Source: Streptomyces pactum
GTDB lineage: Bacteria > Actinomycetota > Actinomycetes > Streptomycetales > Streptomycetaceae
Assembly: GCF_002005225.1 (NCBI RefSeq)
Contig: NZ_CP019724.1
Location: 3,350,501-3,414,500 of the forward strand
DNA: 64,000 nucleotides
Reading direction: 5' to 3'
Shown here: positions 1 to 9,687 of the stretch, one piece after another
Layout of the letters: the number at the start of each line of letters is the position of its first letter
Numbering within the stretch: position 1 is the first letter of the stretch
Position numbers and translations under genes: made by a program
Notes under the pieces: generated by a model
The model's input: the letters and a program-made list of their open reading frames with translations, nothing else
What the model was told of the DNA's origin: nothing
Databases searched by the model: none

Positions 1-934
<934 letters not shown>

Positions 935-938
<4 letters not shown>

Positions 939-2410
939 GACGGCACCGCCTCGGTGGTCTGTGCGTACAGCTTCAGCAGGCTCTGGCCGAGCATCGCGGA
1001 GCGGTAGTCGGCGCTGGCGCGGTGATCGCTCATCGGCGTGCCCTCCCCCCGCAGCACCTCGGCCGCGGCCTCGACGGTTCCCGCCGCCCAGGGCCTGCCC
1101 TCCAGAGCGGCCTCGGTGGCGAGAGCGCGGACCGGGGTGGCGGCCACGCCGCCCAGACCGATGCGCGCCTTGCGGACCATCCCCGCCTCGATGTCGAGCG
1201 CGAAGGCGACCGCCACGCTGGAGATGTCGTCGAAGCGCCGCTTGGCGATCTTGTGGAAGGCCGCGACCGGAGACAGCGGCAGCGGGACGCGCACCGCGCG
1301 GATCAGCTCGCCGGGGCGCCGCACGCTCTGCCGGTAGCCGGTGAAGTAGTCCGCCAGCGGGACCGTACGCTCGCCGTCGGCGTCGGCGAGCACCACCGAG
1401 GCCTCCAGCGCCAGCAGCACCGGCGGGCTGTCGCCGATGGGCGAGCCGGTTCCCAGGTTGCCGCCCAGGGTCGCACCGTTGCGGATGAGCCGGGACGCGA
1501 ACTGCGGGAACAGCTCCGCCAGCAGCGGGACCGTTCCGTCGAGGCGGCGTTCGATCTCGGTGAGCGTCAGAGCCGCCCCGATCTCGATGTGGTCGGATGC
1601 GACCCGCAGTTCCCGCAATTCGGGCAGCCGGTCGACGGCGACCACGCAATCCGCCCGGCGGGAACGGATATTCACCTCGACGCCCCAGTCGGTGCTTCCG
1701 GCGACCACCACCGCGTCGGGCCGCTCGCGCAGCGACCGCAGTGTTTCGGCCAGGGTGTTCTTCCGCAGGAACGTGCTGTCGTCCTGGTCGTATTCGGTGG
1801 CGACCGGTGCGGGCGATGCCTGCTCGCGACGCCGCGCCAGCGGGTCCTCGTCCGTGGGCGCGCCGACGGCGAACGCGGCATCGCGAATGGGGCGGTATCC
1901 GGTGCAGCGGCACAGGTTTCCGCTGAGCGCGTGCAGATCGAAACCGTTCGGGCCGTGCTCGGCGTCGGTGCCGTCGGTCGCGTCCGGGCCGGAGTCCGCG
2001 TGCGCGCAGCGGTCGGGCCGGTAGTACTCGGCGGCCATGCTGCAGATGAACCCCGGCGTGCAGTAGCCGCATTGTGAGCCGCCGCGGACCGCCATCTCCT
2101 GCTGCACCGGGTGCAGGGTGGGCAGCGTGCCGGGTTCGCCGGCGGTGGCGAGGCCCTCGGAGGTGACGACCTCCTGACCGTCGAGCGCCGCGACCGGGAC
2201 CAGGCAGGCGTTGACCGGCACCCAGTCGGTGGGCTTGTTCACCCCGGGGCGGGCCACCAGGACCGAACAGGCCCCGCACTCACCCTCGGCGCAGCCCTCC
2301 TTCGTACCGGTGAGGCCACGCTCGCGCAGGAAGTCCAGCACCGTGGTGTGGGCCGCGGCCGGTGCGATCGGTGCCTCTTTCCCGTTTACCGTGATCCGTG
2401 CCGCTACCAT
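935..2410 (-). CDS. xdhA: Xanthine dehydrogenase small subunit, 2Fe-2S plus FAD domains
   Basis: 491-aa electron-transfer subunit. The N-terminal plant-ferredoxin-like 2Fe-2S domain shows CAEGECGACSVLV (about residues 39-51). The second 2Fe-2S domain shows QCGYCTPGF (about 113) and CRCTGYRPI (about 167). The C-terminal half is the FAD-binding domain with NGATLGGNLGTGSPIGD. FeS and FAD domains fused in one chain, with a separate Mo subunit, is the bacterial XdhA/XdhB arrangement. The start ATG is preceded by GAAGGT. It is coupled to the downstream Mo-subunit gene by a 4-bp overlap. A role in purine base catabolism fits the nucleoside genes elsewhere in the window. Confidence 0.92.
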
Positions 2411-2598
2411 GACAGACCTTCATTTCGACTCGGGACAGGTCGATTCATCATGTTCGCCAATTTCAGGCAGCTTTCTATGTCCGGACGCGCCGCTTGAGAA
2501 AAGCGAGCGCACATCGGCACGCGACAGCGGCATGCCGTGAAGTGATGAAGGGGAAACCCGAGATGTGCCCCGTTCACGGGCACAGCAGAACGGCGTTG

Positions 2599-2676
2599 TC
2601 AGCAGCCGTGCGCGACCCGGCCCGAAACCCAGACGGTACGGCGGGCGAGGCGTCCCAGATCGGAGTTCGTGTTCAT
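2599..2676 (-). CDS. Possible 25-aa small ORF upstream of xdhA
   Basis: The gap 2411-2942 holds no full-size gene. On the xdh strand it contains a 25-codon ORF (MNTNSDLGRLARRTV..., ending HGC then TGA) preceded by a near-perfect Shine-Dalgarno, AAAGGAGG, 10 nt before its ATG. It ends about 190 bp upstream of the xdhA start. It could be a leader peptide, a small protein or chance. It lacks the LTxRxHVDL-type pattern of known Streptomyces cysteine leader peptides. The rest of the gap shows nothing else I can assign. Confidence 0.3.
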   Translation of the reverse strand: MNTNSDLGRLARRTVWVSGRVAHGC

Positions 2677-2942
2677 CCGCCGGTCGCCTCCTTTCGCCAG
2701 TCATGGTTATCGGCAGTCATGAGTCTGCTTCCGTCGCAAATTAGTGGCTGGGGCCACCGGGGTCAAGAGGTGAACGGGCCGGCCGCCCCGGCCGATGCCG
2801 GGCCGGCCCTCCCCAGGGTCTCCCCATCGCGGGACACTTGACCGAGGCACAACCGGGGAAGGACCCGGGGATGGGCCGGGGAGGGCCCCAGCGAGGTCTG
2901 GGGAGACCCGGGTGACACCGATGCCGCCGGAGGGGGCGCGAC

Positions 2943-5900
2943 ATGCGGGACAGTCATCGGTCGGAGGCCGAGCGGCTACTGGGGCGGGCCGTGGAGGAGG
3001 AAGTCCGGCGCTCGGGCGGGCGCACGGACGGGAACGTGCTGCTGTCCCGGGCACGCGGGGCGCTGGACGCGATGGCGGGCACGGCCGCCGAGGAGTACGA
3101 GGCCTACACCCGCGCCCTCGACGAGGCGGCGGCCGGCCAGCTCACCTTCCGGCAGCGCTACGCCCGGGAGGGCGCCGGCACTCCCCTGCTGGTGGCCGCC
3201 GTGGCGGCGGTCGCCGCGGTGGTGGCGGACATGGCGCTCGGCACCGGCACGGGCACGGCGGTGGGCGCGGGAGTGGCGGTCGGGGTCGTCGGCGCCGCGG
3301 CGACCGTGGTGAAGGTGGTCGGGTCCCACGTGCCGGCCGCCCACCACCGCGCCGGCGCCGTCAGCCAGCCCGGCGGGCCCGAGCAGTTGCGGTTGCAGTG
3401 GCTGACGGCGCTCGAGGTACGCGGCATCCGCCCGTTCCTGGACCAGCAGCGGATGCTCGCCGCGTCCACCGGGCCGAAGACGAGCGGCCCGAAGCTGAGG
3501 GGTGCCGACAAGAGCGCCGCGGCCCGGGGACGCAGCGCGCTGGAGCAGTCGTTCGCGCACCTGCCCGAGCCGGAGGGCACCTTCGCGGGCCGGCGGCAGG
3601 AGATGGCGCGGCTGCGGCAGTGGGTGCAGGCGGCCCGCGCGAGCACGGAGACGAAGCCGACGGTGGTCGTGCTGCACGGGGCGCCGGGCAGCGGCCGTAC
3701 GACGCTAGCGGTGCGGGCCGCCCACGAGCTGCGGGACTACTTCCGCGGGGCGTGCGTCGTCGACCTGCGCGGGGGCGGCGCCGATCCGCGCGGGGACGGT
3801 GCCGCGCCGGGCGGGGACGGTGCCGCGCCGGGCGGCGAGTCGCCGCTGAGCACCCGGGACGCCCTGCTGCATCTGCTGAACCGGCTCGGGGCGCCCCGCG
3901 AGCAACTGCTGTTCCGCGAGCGCTCCTCTGCGGCCCAGCAGGTCAAGCGGCTCAGCGAGCTGTACCACCAGCATCTGACCGGTGTCCCGGTCACCGTCGT
4001 CCTGGACGACGCCTCGGACGCCGGGCAGGTGCGCACGCTGGTGCCGGAGCGGTCGGACAGCCTGGTGCTGGTCACCGCCCGCGAGCCGCTGGAGCTGCCG
4101 CCCGACCTGGCCGCACGGGTGCACCACCTCCCGGTCGAGGCACTGGACGCGGCGGGTGCGGAGGAACTGCTGGGCGCCGCCGCGCAGGACGCGTCGGGGC
4201 CCTACGACGCCGAGTCCACCGACGGGATCCGGCAGCTCTGCGGCGGCCTGCCGTTGGCGCTGCGGGTCGCGGGGTCGTCGCTGGGCCCGCGCTCGCCACG
4301 CGCCCTGGCGACCGACCTGGGCGCGTACGGGCCGGTCGAGCCGGTCGAACGGGCGCTGTGGCTGCGCTACACCGACCAGCCGGAGCCGGCCCGGCGGCTG
4401 CTGCGCCGACTGGCGCTGGCGGGGCGCACCTCGCTGGGTGCCGCTGCCGCCGCCGCGCTGCTGGCCACGGACGAGGCGGAGGCGACGCGGCAGCTCGCGG
4501 CACTGTCGCGGGCGGGTCTGCTCGATCACGTCCGGGGCAGCCGCTACCGGCTGCACGACGTGGTGCGTGCCTTCGCCCGGGCCCGGCTCGCCGACGAGGA
4601 GGAGCCGGCCGAGCGCGCGGCGGCACAGGAACGGCTGATCGCCAACTACGCCGAGCTGGCCGACTCGGTGCTGCGCCTGGTCGACGGCAACATGTCGACC
4701 CGCTCGGACCGCTTCGGGCAGCACGGCTTCACGTCCCTGGACGAGGCGCTGCGCTGGCTGGACGACGAGTCGAGCTTCATCACGGCGGCGCTCAGACACG
4801 CGGAGGGCGTCGACCAGGGCGCGGTGCTGAACCTGCTGGGCGCGCTGTGCGACTACTGCCTGCTGCGCGGCGACCTGTACCGGCTGGGTGAGATCAGCGA
4901 GCTGGCCCAGTCCGTGGACCAGGGGCTGCTGGTGCGCTCGGTGCAGTGGCGTACGGGCATCGCGGCCCGGCAGCTCGGCGAGCTGGACAAGGCCCGGACG
5001 ACGCTCACCTCCGTGGTCGACCTGTACCTGGAGGCCCATCATGACGCGGGGGCGGCCCGCGCCCTGTGCTCGCTGGGCATCACGCTGCACCACCAGGGCA
5101 ACCTGACCGAGGCGGCGGCGAAGCTGCGCGAGGCGCTGGACCTCCAGGCCTCGCCCGAGCTGGACACGGACCGTGCGTGGACGCTGCACGCGCTGGCGGC
5201 GGTGCAGCGGGACCGGGCGCGGCTCGCGGAGGCCCTGGACCTGCTCACCGAGTCACTGGTGCTGCACCGGGCGGGCGAGTCGGTGCACGGCCAGGCGTGG
5301 GCCCACTTCCAGCTCGGCCAGTTGCACCTGCGCATGGGCGACGTGCCCCGGGCCGTGACGGACCTGCGCGCGGCCCTGGAGCTGTACGGCCGCACCCAGG
5401 ACGCCCGCGGCGAGGCCTGGGCGCTGACCCAGCTCGCGCGGGCCAGGCTGGTGGAGGGCGACGCGTCGGAGGCGGTCGGGGAGCTGCGGCGGGCGGCGGC
5501 CCGGCACCGCGAGAACGAGGACGCGCGCGGCGAGGCGTGGACGGTCTACTACGTGGGCCAGGCCCTTGAGGAGACCGGCGACCTGGACCAGTCGGTCCGC
5601 GAGCTGGAACGCTCCCGCACGATGTTCTCCCGGATGCGGGACGTGTACGGCCTGGCCTGCGCCCGGCACCACTCGGCCCGCGTGACCCGCGACCAGCGCG
5701 CCGCCCAGACCGGCTCGCTGCGGAACTCGGGCTTCGCCCGTCAGCTCCTGGTCGACGCGCGCGCCGACTTCCAGCGCATCGGCGTCGGCCACGGAGAGGC
5801 GTGGACCTGCCTGGAGCTGGCGGTGGTGGACGCGGGCAACGCCCGTACGCCGCAGGCGCTGGCGCTGTGCGACGAGGCGGCGGCGCTGTTCGCGGCCTAC

Positions 5901-6194
5901 GGCGACCGGAGGGGCGACGACTGGGCCCGCTTCCTGCGCTGCACGCTCCTGCCGTACGCCGCCCCGGGGGGCGTAGACGTGGGTACGGCGGTGGCCCAGG
6001 AGGAACTGGCCCAACTGTCCCGCGCCCGCCATCCGGCTCGGGACGCGAAGCTGGACGACTACATCGAGGCGTACCGACTGCTCCTGGAACGCGGCGTCCA
6101 ACTGGAATCCGGCTGGCGGGCCTGGCACCTGGGCATGGTCCCCAGCCGCCAGGCCCGCGAGGTCATGGGGGTGGCGGTGACGGCGACGCCCTAG
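2943..6194 (+). CDS. Membrane-anchored STAND (NB-ARC-like) ATPase with TPR repeats
   Basis: 1083 aa. A long hydrophobic Ala/Val/Gly stretch (about residues 79-120) predicts one or two membrane segments. A P-loop follows: VVLHGAPGSGRTTLAV (Walker A, about 245), VTVVLDDASD (Walker B) and the STAND motif GGLPLALRVAG. From about residue 600 there are many TPR-like helical pairs (ARALCSLGITLHHQGNLTEA, GEAWALTQLARARLVEGDAS and others). It resembles the ATPase/TPR part of AfsR-type regulators but has no N-terminal SARP DNA-binding domain, so the output domain is missing or unrecognised. An in-frame duplication encodes GDGAAPG twice (3792-3833). RBS GGAGGGGG precedes the ATG. Substrate and partner are unknown. 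Confidence 0.85.
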   Translation: MRDSHRSEAERLLGRAVEEEVRRSGGRTDGNVLLSRARGALDAMAGTAAEEYEAYTRALDEAAAGQLTFRQRYAREGAGTPLLVAAVAAVAAVVADMALGTGTGTAVGAGVAVGVVGAAATVVKVVGSHVPAAHHRAGAVSQPGGPEQLRLQWLTALEVRGIRPFLDQQRMLAASTGPKTSGPKLRGADKSAAARGRSALEQSFAHLPEPEGTFAGRRQEMARLRQWVQAARASTETKPTVVVLHGAPGSGRTTLAVRAAHELRDYFRGACVVDLRGGGADPRGDGAAPGGDGAAPGGESPLSTRDALLHLLNRLGAPREQLLFRERSSAAQQVKRLSELYHQHLTGVPVTVVLDDASDAGQVRTLVPERSDSLVLVTAREPLELPPDLAARVHHLPVEALDAAGAEELLGAAAQDASGPYDAESTDGIRQLCGGLPLALRVAGSSLGPRSPRALATDLGAYGPVEPVERALWLRYTDQPEPARRLLRRLALAGRTSLGAAAAAALLATDEAEATRQLAALSRAGLLDHVRGSRYRLHDVVRAFARARLADEEEPAERAAAQERLIANYAELADSVLRLVDGNMSTRSDRFGQHGFTSLDEALRWLDDESSFITAALRHAEGVDQGAVLNLLGALCDYCLLRGDLYRLGEISELAQSVDQGLLVRSVQWRTGIAARQLGELDKARTTLTSVVDLYLEAHHDAGAARALCSLGITLHHQGNLTEAAAKLREALDLQASPELDTDRAWTLHALAAVQRDRARLAEALDLLTESLVLHRAGESVHGQAWAHFQLGQLHLRMGDVPRAVTDLRAALELYGRTQDARGEAWALTQLARARLVEGDASEAVGELRRAAARHRENEDARGEAWTVYYVGQALEETGDLDQSVRELERSRTMFSRMRDVYGLACARHHSARVTRDQRAAQTGSLRNSGFARQLLVDARADFQRIGVGHGEAWTCLELAVVDAGNARTPQALALCDEAAALFAAYGDRRGDDWARFLRCTLLPYAAPGGVDVGTAVAQEELAQLSRARHPARDAKLDDYIEAYRLLLERGVQLESGWRAWHLGMVPSRQAREVMGVAVTATP

Positions 6195-6209
6195 CTGTGC
6201 TGTCCGGAC

Positions 6210-6249
6210 AGGTTGGTGACGCGGCCGCCCGCGGCCGCGTCACCAACCT
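6210..6249. terminator. Bidirectional terminator, 19-bp perfect stem
   Basis: A perfect inverted repeat (arms 6210-6228 and 6231-6249, 2-nt centre) begins 16 bp after the STAND gene, between convergent genes. GC-rich, no U-tract, as is common in Streptomyces. Confidence 0.8.
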
Positions 6250-6253
6250 GACG

Positions 6254-6292
6254 CGGCTGCCCGCGGCCGCGCCGCGCGGTCGCGGGCAGCCG
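6254..6292. terminator. Second hairpin of a tandem terminator
   Basis: CGGCTGCCCGCG (6254-6265) pairs exactly with CGCGGGCAGCCG (6281-6292) over a 15-nt loop, directly after the first hairpin. The pair insulates the STAND gene from the convergent mca operon. Confidence 0.65.
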
Positions 6293-6368
6293 GGGGCGGT
6301 GGAGGAGGCCCACCGTCCCGGGCCACGTCGCCGCCCTCGCCCCCGGTCTCGGCAGGACCGCCGCGCCG

Positions 6369-6605
6369 CTAACCCCGCTGCGGCTCGGCCCGCTCACCGC
6401 CGGAGGCTTCCGGTTCCGGCGCCTCCTTGAAGTCCACCTTCCCCATGTGCCGGCTCATGGATCGCATCAGGCCCCACACCGCCAGGGCCATCACCGCGAA
6501 GACGATGAACCCGAGGACGCCGGGGGTGACCTTGTCCTCGTCGAGTTCGGCGAGAGTGACGAGGTGCGTCATTGCCATGCTTGCGCTTGCACTCATGTCA
6601 GGCAT
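6369..6605 (-). CDS. Small single-pass membrane protein downstream of mca
   Basis: 78 aa with one clear transmembrane helix (GVLGFIVFAVMALAVWGLM, about residues 29-47) and a charged C-terminal tail. The first ATG overlaps the last codons of mca by 8 bp; a second ATG lies just past the mca stop (6596). Either way it is coupled to mca in one transcript. Function unknown. From memory, small proteins of this kind follow mca in other Streptomyces, suggesting a membrane partner or bystander of mycothiol detoxification. Confidence 0.75.
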   Translation of the reverse strand: MPDMSASASMAMTHLVTLAELDEDKVTPGVLGFIVFAVMALAVWGLMRSMSRHMGKVDFKEAPEPEASGGERAEPQRG

Positions 6606-7479
6606 TGTCCCGGATGCCCGCGAAGAGGTCGTCCTCGGGGAGGGAGGTGTCCACGAGGGACTTCGCGAGCTCGTACTCCTCGGTGGGCCAGACCTCCTTC
6701 TGAAGCTCCATCGGCACCCGGAACCAGCCCCCGTCGGGGTCGATCTGCGTGGCGTGCGCGATCAGCGCCTTGTCCCGGATCTCGAAGAAGTCCGCGCAGG
6801 GCACGTGGGTGGTGAGCGTGCGCTCCTTGCGCTCGAACTCCGACCAGCGCTTGAGCCAGTCCCCGTACGGCGACTCCAGCCCGCGCTCCAGCAGCGCGTT
6901 GTGCAGCGCCTCGGTGCGGGGGCGGTTGAAGCCCTGGTTGTAGTACACCTTCAGCGGCCGGTACGCCGCCCCGTACTCGGCCTCCGGGTACTTCTCGGTG
7001 TCGGCCGCGCCCTCGAAGGCCACCATCGTGATCTTGTGGGTCATGATGTGGTCGGGGTGCGGGTAGCCGCCGTTCTCGTCGTAGGTGGTGATCACCTGGG
7101 GACGGAAGGAGCGGATCTTGCGCACCAGCTCACCGGCCGCCTTGTCGACGTCCTCCAGGGCGAAGCAGCCCTCCGGCAGCGGCGGCAGCGGGTCGCCCTC
7201 GGGCAGGCCCGAGTCGACGAAGCCGAGCCACTCCTGCTTGACCCCCAGGATCTCCCGGGCCTCGTCCATCTCCTTCTTGCGGACCTCGTGGATGTGCTCC
7301 TCGATGTACGCGTCACCCTGGAGCTTGGGATTGAGGATGGAGCCGCGCTCCCCGCCGGTGCAGGTCACGACCAGCACGTCCACCCCCTCGGACACGTACT
7401 TCGCCATGGTGGCCGCGCCCTTGCTCGACTCGTCGTCGGGGTGGGCGTGAACGGCCATCAGTCGTAGCTGGTCAGTCAA
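6598..7479 (-). CDS. mca: Mycothiol S-conjugate amidase
   Basis: 293 aa. Zinc amidase of the LmbE/PIG-L family that cleaves mycothiol S-conjugates of electrophiles and drugs to a mercapturic acid and GlcN-Ins. The zinc motif AHPDDE is at residues 11-16; a second ligand histidine is in GGYPHPDHIMTHK (about 140). Length and sequence fit Mca rather than MshB. The start is TTG (7479-7477), preceded by GAGGAATGAGTC; the nearby ATG is out of frame and closes at once. Presence of mca marks a mycothiol-producing actinobacterium. Confidence 0.93.
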   Translation of the reverse strand: MTDQLRLMAVHAHPDDESSKGAATMAKYVSEGVDVLVVTCTGGERGSILNPKLQGDAYIEEHIHEVRKKEMDEAREILGVKQEWLGFVDSGLPEGDPLPPLPEGCFALEDVDKAAGELVRKIRSFRPQVITTYDENGGYPHPDHIMTHKITMVAFEGAADTEKYPEAEYGAAYRPLKVYYNQGFNRPRTEALHNALLERGLESPYGDWLKRWSEFERKERTLTTHVPCADFFEIRDKALIAHATQIDPDGGWFRVPMELQKEVWPTEEYELAKSLVDTSLPEDDLFAGIRDNA

Positions 7480-7588
7480 GACTCATTCCTCGGTCAGTCG
7501 GCGCCCGCGTGCGTCGGCGCATTCCAATAGGTGCCGCCCCGCAGGGGCGTCGTCGAGGGGCGGCGGTCGGGTGGCGGTCGGAGGCTTC

Positions 7589-7594
7589 TATAGT
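7589..7594 (+). promoter_or_regulatory. Candidate -10 box TATAGT for the DUF4307 gene
   Basis: TATAGT fits the TAnnnT consensus and lies 64 bp before the ATG at 7659, in the divergent space between mca and that gene. No convincing -35 is visible. Confidence 0.4.
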
Positions 7595-7658
7595 GACCGA
7601 ATCGGACGCCGAATAATTCCGGGGCCCGGGAAGACCGGCTCCTGCCGAGAGGACGATC

Positions 7659-8057
7659 ATGAGTACGGCGAGCACCCAGCCGCCCGAGAGCCGGTACGGC
7701 CGCTCCTCGGACGAACGGGCCGACCGCACGCTCAAGGTCGTCGGCGCCGTGCTCGGCGCCGTCCTGCTCGCCGTGATCGGCTGGTTCGGCTACCACTACG
7801 TCGGACAGAACAAGATCAGCGGCGAGCTGATCGGGTTCGAGCTCGCCGAGGACTCGGTGCAGGTGCACCTGGAGGTCCGCAAGGACGCCGGTGTCGCGGG
7901 CTACTGCACGGTGCGCTCCCAGGCGGAGGACGGCGACGAGGTGGGCCGCGCCGACTTCCGTTTCGACGGGGACGAGACGCGCATCGACCAGGTCGTCACC
8001 CTGCGGACCAAGGCCGCGGGCACGACCGCCGAGCTGCTCGGCTGCCACGCGGACTGA
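7659..8057 (+). CDS. DUF4307 family membrane protein
   Basis: 132 aa: a short charged N-terminus, one transmembrane helix (VVGAVLGAVLLAVIGWFGYHY, about residues 27-47) and an extracytoplasmic domain with two cysteines (GYCTV and LLGCHAD) that could pair. This is the DUF4307 architecture found next to mca in actinobacteria. RBS GAGAGG precedes the ATG. Function is unknown; conserved linkage to mca and greA is the only hint. Confidence 0.8.
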   Translation: MSTASTQPPESRYGRSSDERADRTLKVVGAVLGAVLLAVIGWFGYHYVGQNKISGELIGFELAEDSVQVHLEVRKDAGVAGYCTVRSQAEDGDEVGRADFRFDGDETRIDQVVTLRTKAAGTTAELLGCHAD

Positions 8058-8237
8058 TCCCGCGGAGCCCAGTCGGCGCAAATACGTGGCGCTGACCTGC
8101 GGTGACATGATTCTGGTGGCTTATGTCCTCCCCCTTTGGCCACTCAATTGTTAGGCTCGTGGTTTCGCCCTTCCGTGAAGGAACATCCTTCTGGGTAGGG
8201 CGTTGATTTGTATTCCCAGTACCAACGAGGAGCACCC

Positions 8238-8735
8238 GTGACCCAGACCAGCGAGAACGTCACCTGGCTGACCCAGGAGGCGTACAACAAGCTCAAGGAG
8301 GAGCTTGAATACCTTACTGGTCCTGCGCGCACCGAGATCTCTGCCAAGATCGCCGCGGCCCGTGAGGAGGGGGACCTGCGCGAGAACGGCGGGTACCACG
8401 CGGCGAAGGAGGAGCAGGGCAAGCAGGAGCTCCGCGTGCGCCAACTGACCCAGTTGCTCGAGAGCGCCAAGGTCGGTGAGGCTCCGGCCGCGGACGGCGC
8501 CGTGGCGCCCGGGATGGTCGTCACGATCGCCTTCGACGGTGACGAGGACGACACGCTGACCTTCCTGCTCGCCTCGCGCGAGTACGCGAGCTCGGACATC
8601 GAGACCTACTCGCCGCAGTCCCCGCTGGGCTCGGGCGTCATGGGCCACAAGGTCGGCGAGGACGCGCAGTACGAACTGCCCAACGGCAAGCCGGCGTCCG
8701 TGAAGATCCTCAAGGCCGAGCCCTACAACGGCTGA
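8238..8735 (+). CDS. greA: Transcription elongation factor GreA
   Basis: 165 aa. Rescues backtracked RNA polymerase by stimulating transcript cleavage. The N-terminal coiled coil carries the acidic tip REEGDLRENGGYHAAKEEQG; the C-terminal domain ends EPYNG. GTG at 8238 is chosen over an ATG at 8208 because GAGGAG sits at the right spacing (8228-8233) and MTQTSENVTWLTQEAYNKL matches the family start. The upstream leader includes a small hairpin (CCTTC-cgt-GAAGG) and a TAGGCT -10-like box near 8152. Confidence 0.95.
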   Translation: MTQTSENVTWLTQEAYNKLKEELEYLTGPARTEISAKIAAAREEGDLRENGGYHAAKEEQGKQELRVRQLTQLLESAKVGEAPAADGAVAPGMVVTIAFDGDEDDTLTFLLASREYASSDIETYSPQSPLGSGVMGHKVGEDAQYELPNGKPASVKILKAEPYNG

Positions 8736-8778
8736 CCGGGCCCCTCCCCGGCCGGTGCTCAACCGGCCGTCTGTTGTT

Positions 8779-8817
8779 GACGAGCCCTCGGCGTCCCGGT
8801 GACGCCGGGGGCTCGTC
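8779..8817. terminator. Bidirectional terminator after greA
   Basis: Arms 8779-8795 and 8801-8817 pair over 17 bp with one mismatch and a 5-nt loop (ccggt), between the convergent greA and ABC permease genes. Confidence 0.8.
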
Positions 8818-8829
8818 GTCATCCCGCCG

Positions 8830-9687
8830 TCAGGTGGCGGCCGAGCGGTACTTGCGCACCGACAGGGTCCGGAAGACCGCGATGATCAGGACGGACCAGA
8901 TCACCGAGGCCCAGACGGGATGCTGCATGGGCCAGGCGTCGGACTGCACGACGCCCGGATTGCCGAACAGCTCACGGCAGGCCTGCACCGTGGCACTGAA
9001 CGGGTTCCACTCGGCGATGTGCCTGAGCCAGGGGGTCATCTGGCTGGAGTCCACGAAGGCGTTCGAAATGAACGTCACCGGGAACAGCCAGATGATGCCT
9101 CCCGAGGTCGCCGCCTCCGGGGTCCGCACGGACAGGCCGATCAGCGCGCCGATCCAGGTGAAGGCGTAGCCCAGGAGAAGCAGCAGGCCGAAGCCGGCCA
9201 GGATCTGTCCGACGTTGGTCGGCTCCGCGGAGCCGGTGCGCCAGCCCACGATCAGCGCGACGATCGCGAGGACGAGCAGCGTGACGGCCGTCTGCACGAG
9301 ATCGGCGACGGTGCGGCCGGTCAGCACCGCGCCACGGGCCATCGGCAGGGAGCGGAAGCGGTCCACCAGCCCCTTCTGCATGTCGTCGGCGATGCCGGCC
9401 GCCGATCCCGCGGTGGCGAACGTGACGGTCTGCGCGAAGATGCCCGCCATCAGGAAGTCCTTGTAGACCTCCGGGTCGGTGGTGTTCCCGATCTTCATCG
9501 AGCCACCGAAGACGTAGGTGAAGAGGACGACGAACATCACCGGCTGAATGACCCCGAACAGGACCATCTCGGGGATCCTGGTCATCCGGATCAGGTTTCT
9601 GCGGGCGATGACCAGCGAGTCCCGGACGGACTGGCCGACGGGGTTGGCGGGCGCCGCGGCTCGAGCGGCGTCGGTGGCGGCGCTCAC
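8830..9687 (-). CDS. ABC-2 type exporter permease (DrrB-like)
   Basis: 285 aa with six predicted membrane helices and an ABC-2 permease layout: cytoplasmic N-terminus, VLFGVIQPVMFVVLFTYVFGG, central GYAFTWIGALIGLSVRTPEAA, and VTFISNAFVDSSQMTPWL near the end. It is the membrane partner of the ATPase encoded upstream, whose stop codon overlaps its ATG by 4 bp. Similar pairs export daunorubicin and other hydrophobic compounds; the substrate here is unknown. Confidence 0.88.
   Translation of the reverse strand: MSAATDAARAAAPANPVGQSVRDSLVIARRNLIRMTRIPEMVLFGVIQPVMFVVLFTYVFGGSMKIGNTTDPEVYKDFLMAGIFAQTVTFATAGSAAGIADDMQKGLVDRFRSLPMARGAVLTGRTVADLVQTAVTLLVLAIVALIVGWRTGSAEPTNVGQILAGFGLLLLLGYAFTWIGALIGLSVRTPEAATSGGIIWLFPVTFISNAFVDSSQMTPWLRHIAEWNPFSATVQACRELFGNPGVVQSDAWPMQHPVWASVIWSVLIIAVFRTLSVRKYRSAAT

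Noticed and set aside
2599..2676. Cysteine-type leader peptide as identity of the 25-aa ORF
   Set aside because: Lacks the conserved pattern of those leaders and is not upstream of a sulfur-metabolism operon.
2494..2841. 115-codon plus-strand ORF upstream of the STAND gene
   Set aside because: No domain-like composition, no RBS, overlaps the promoter space of two genes.
2943..6194. SARP antibiotic regulator
   Set aside because: The N-terminus is hydrophobic and has no OmpR-like DNA-binding plus BTAD domains; only the ATPase/TPR part is AfsR-like.
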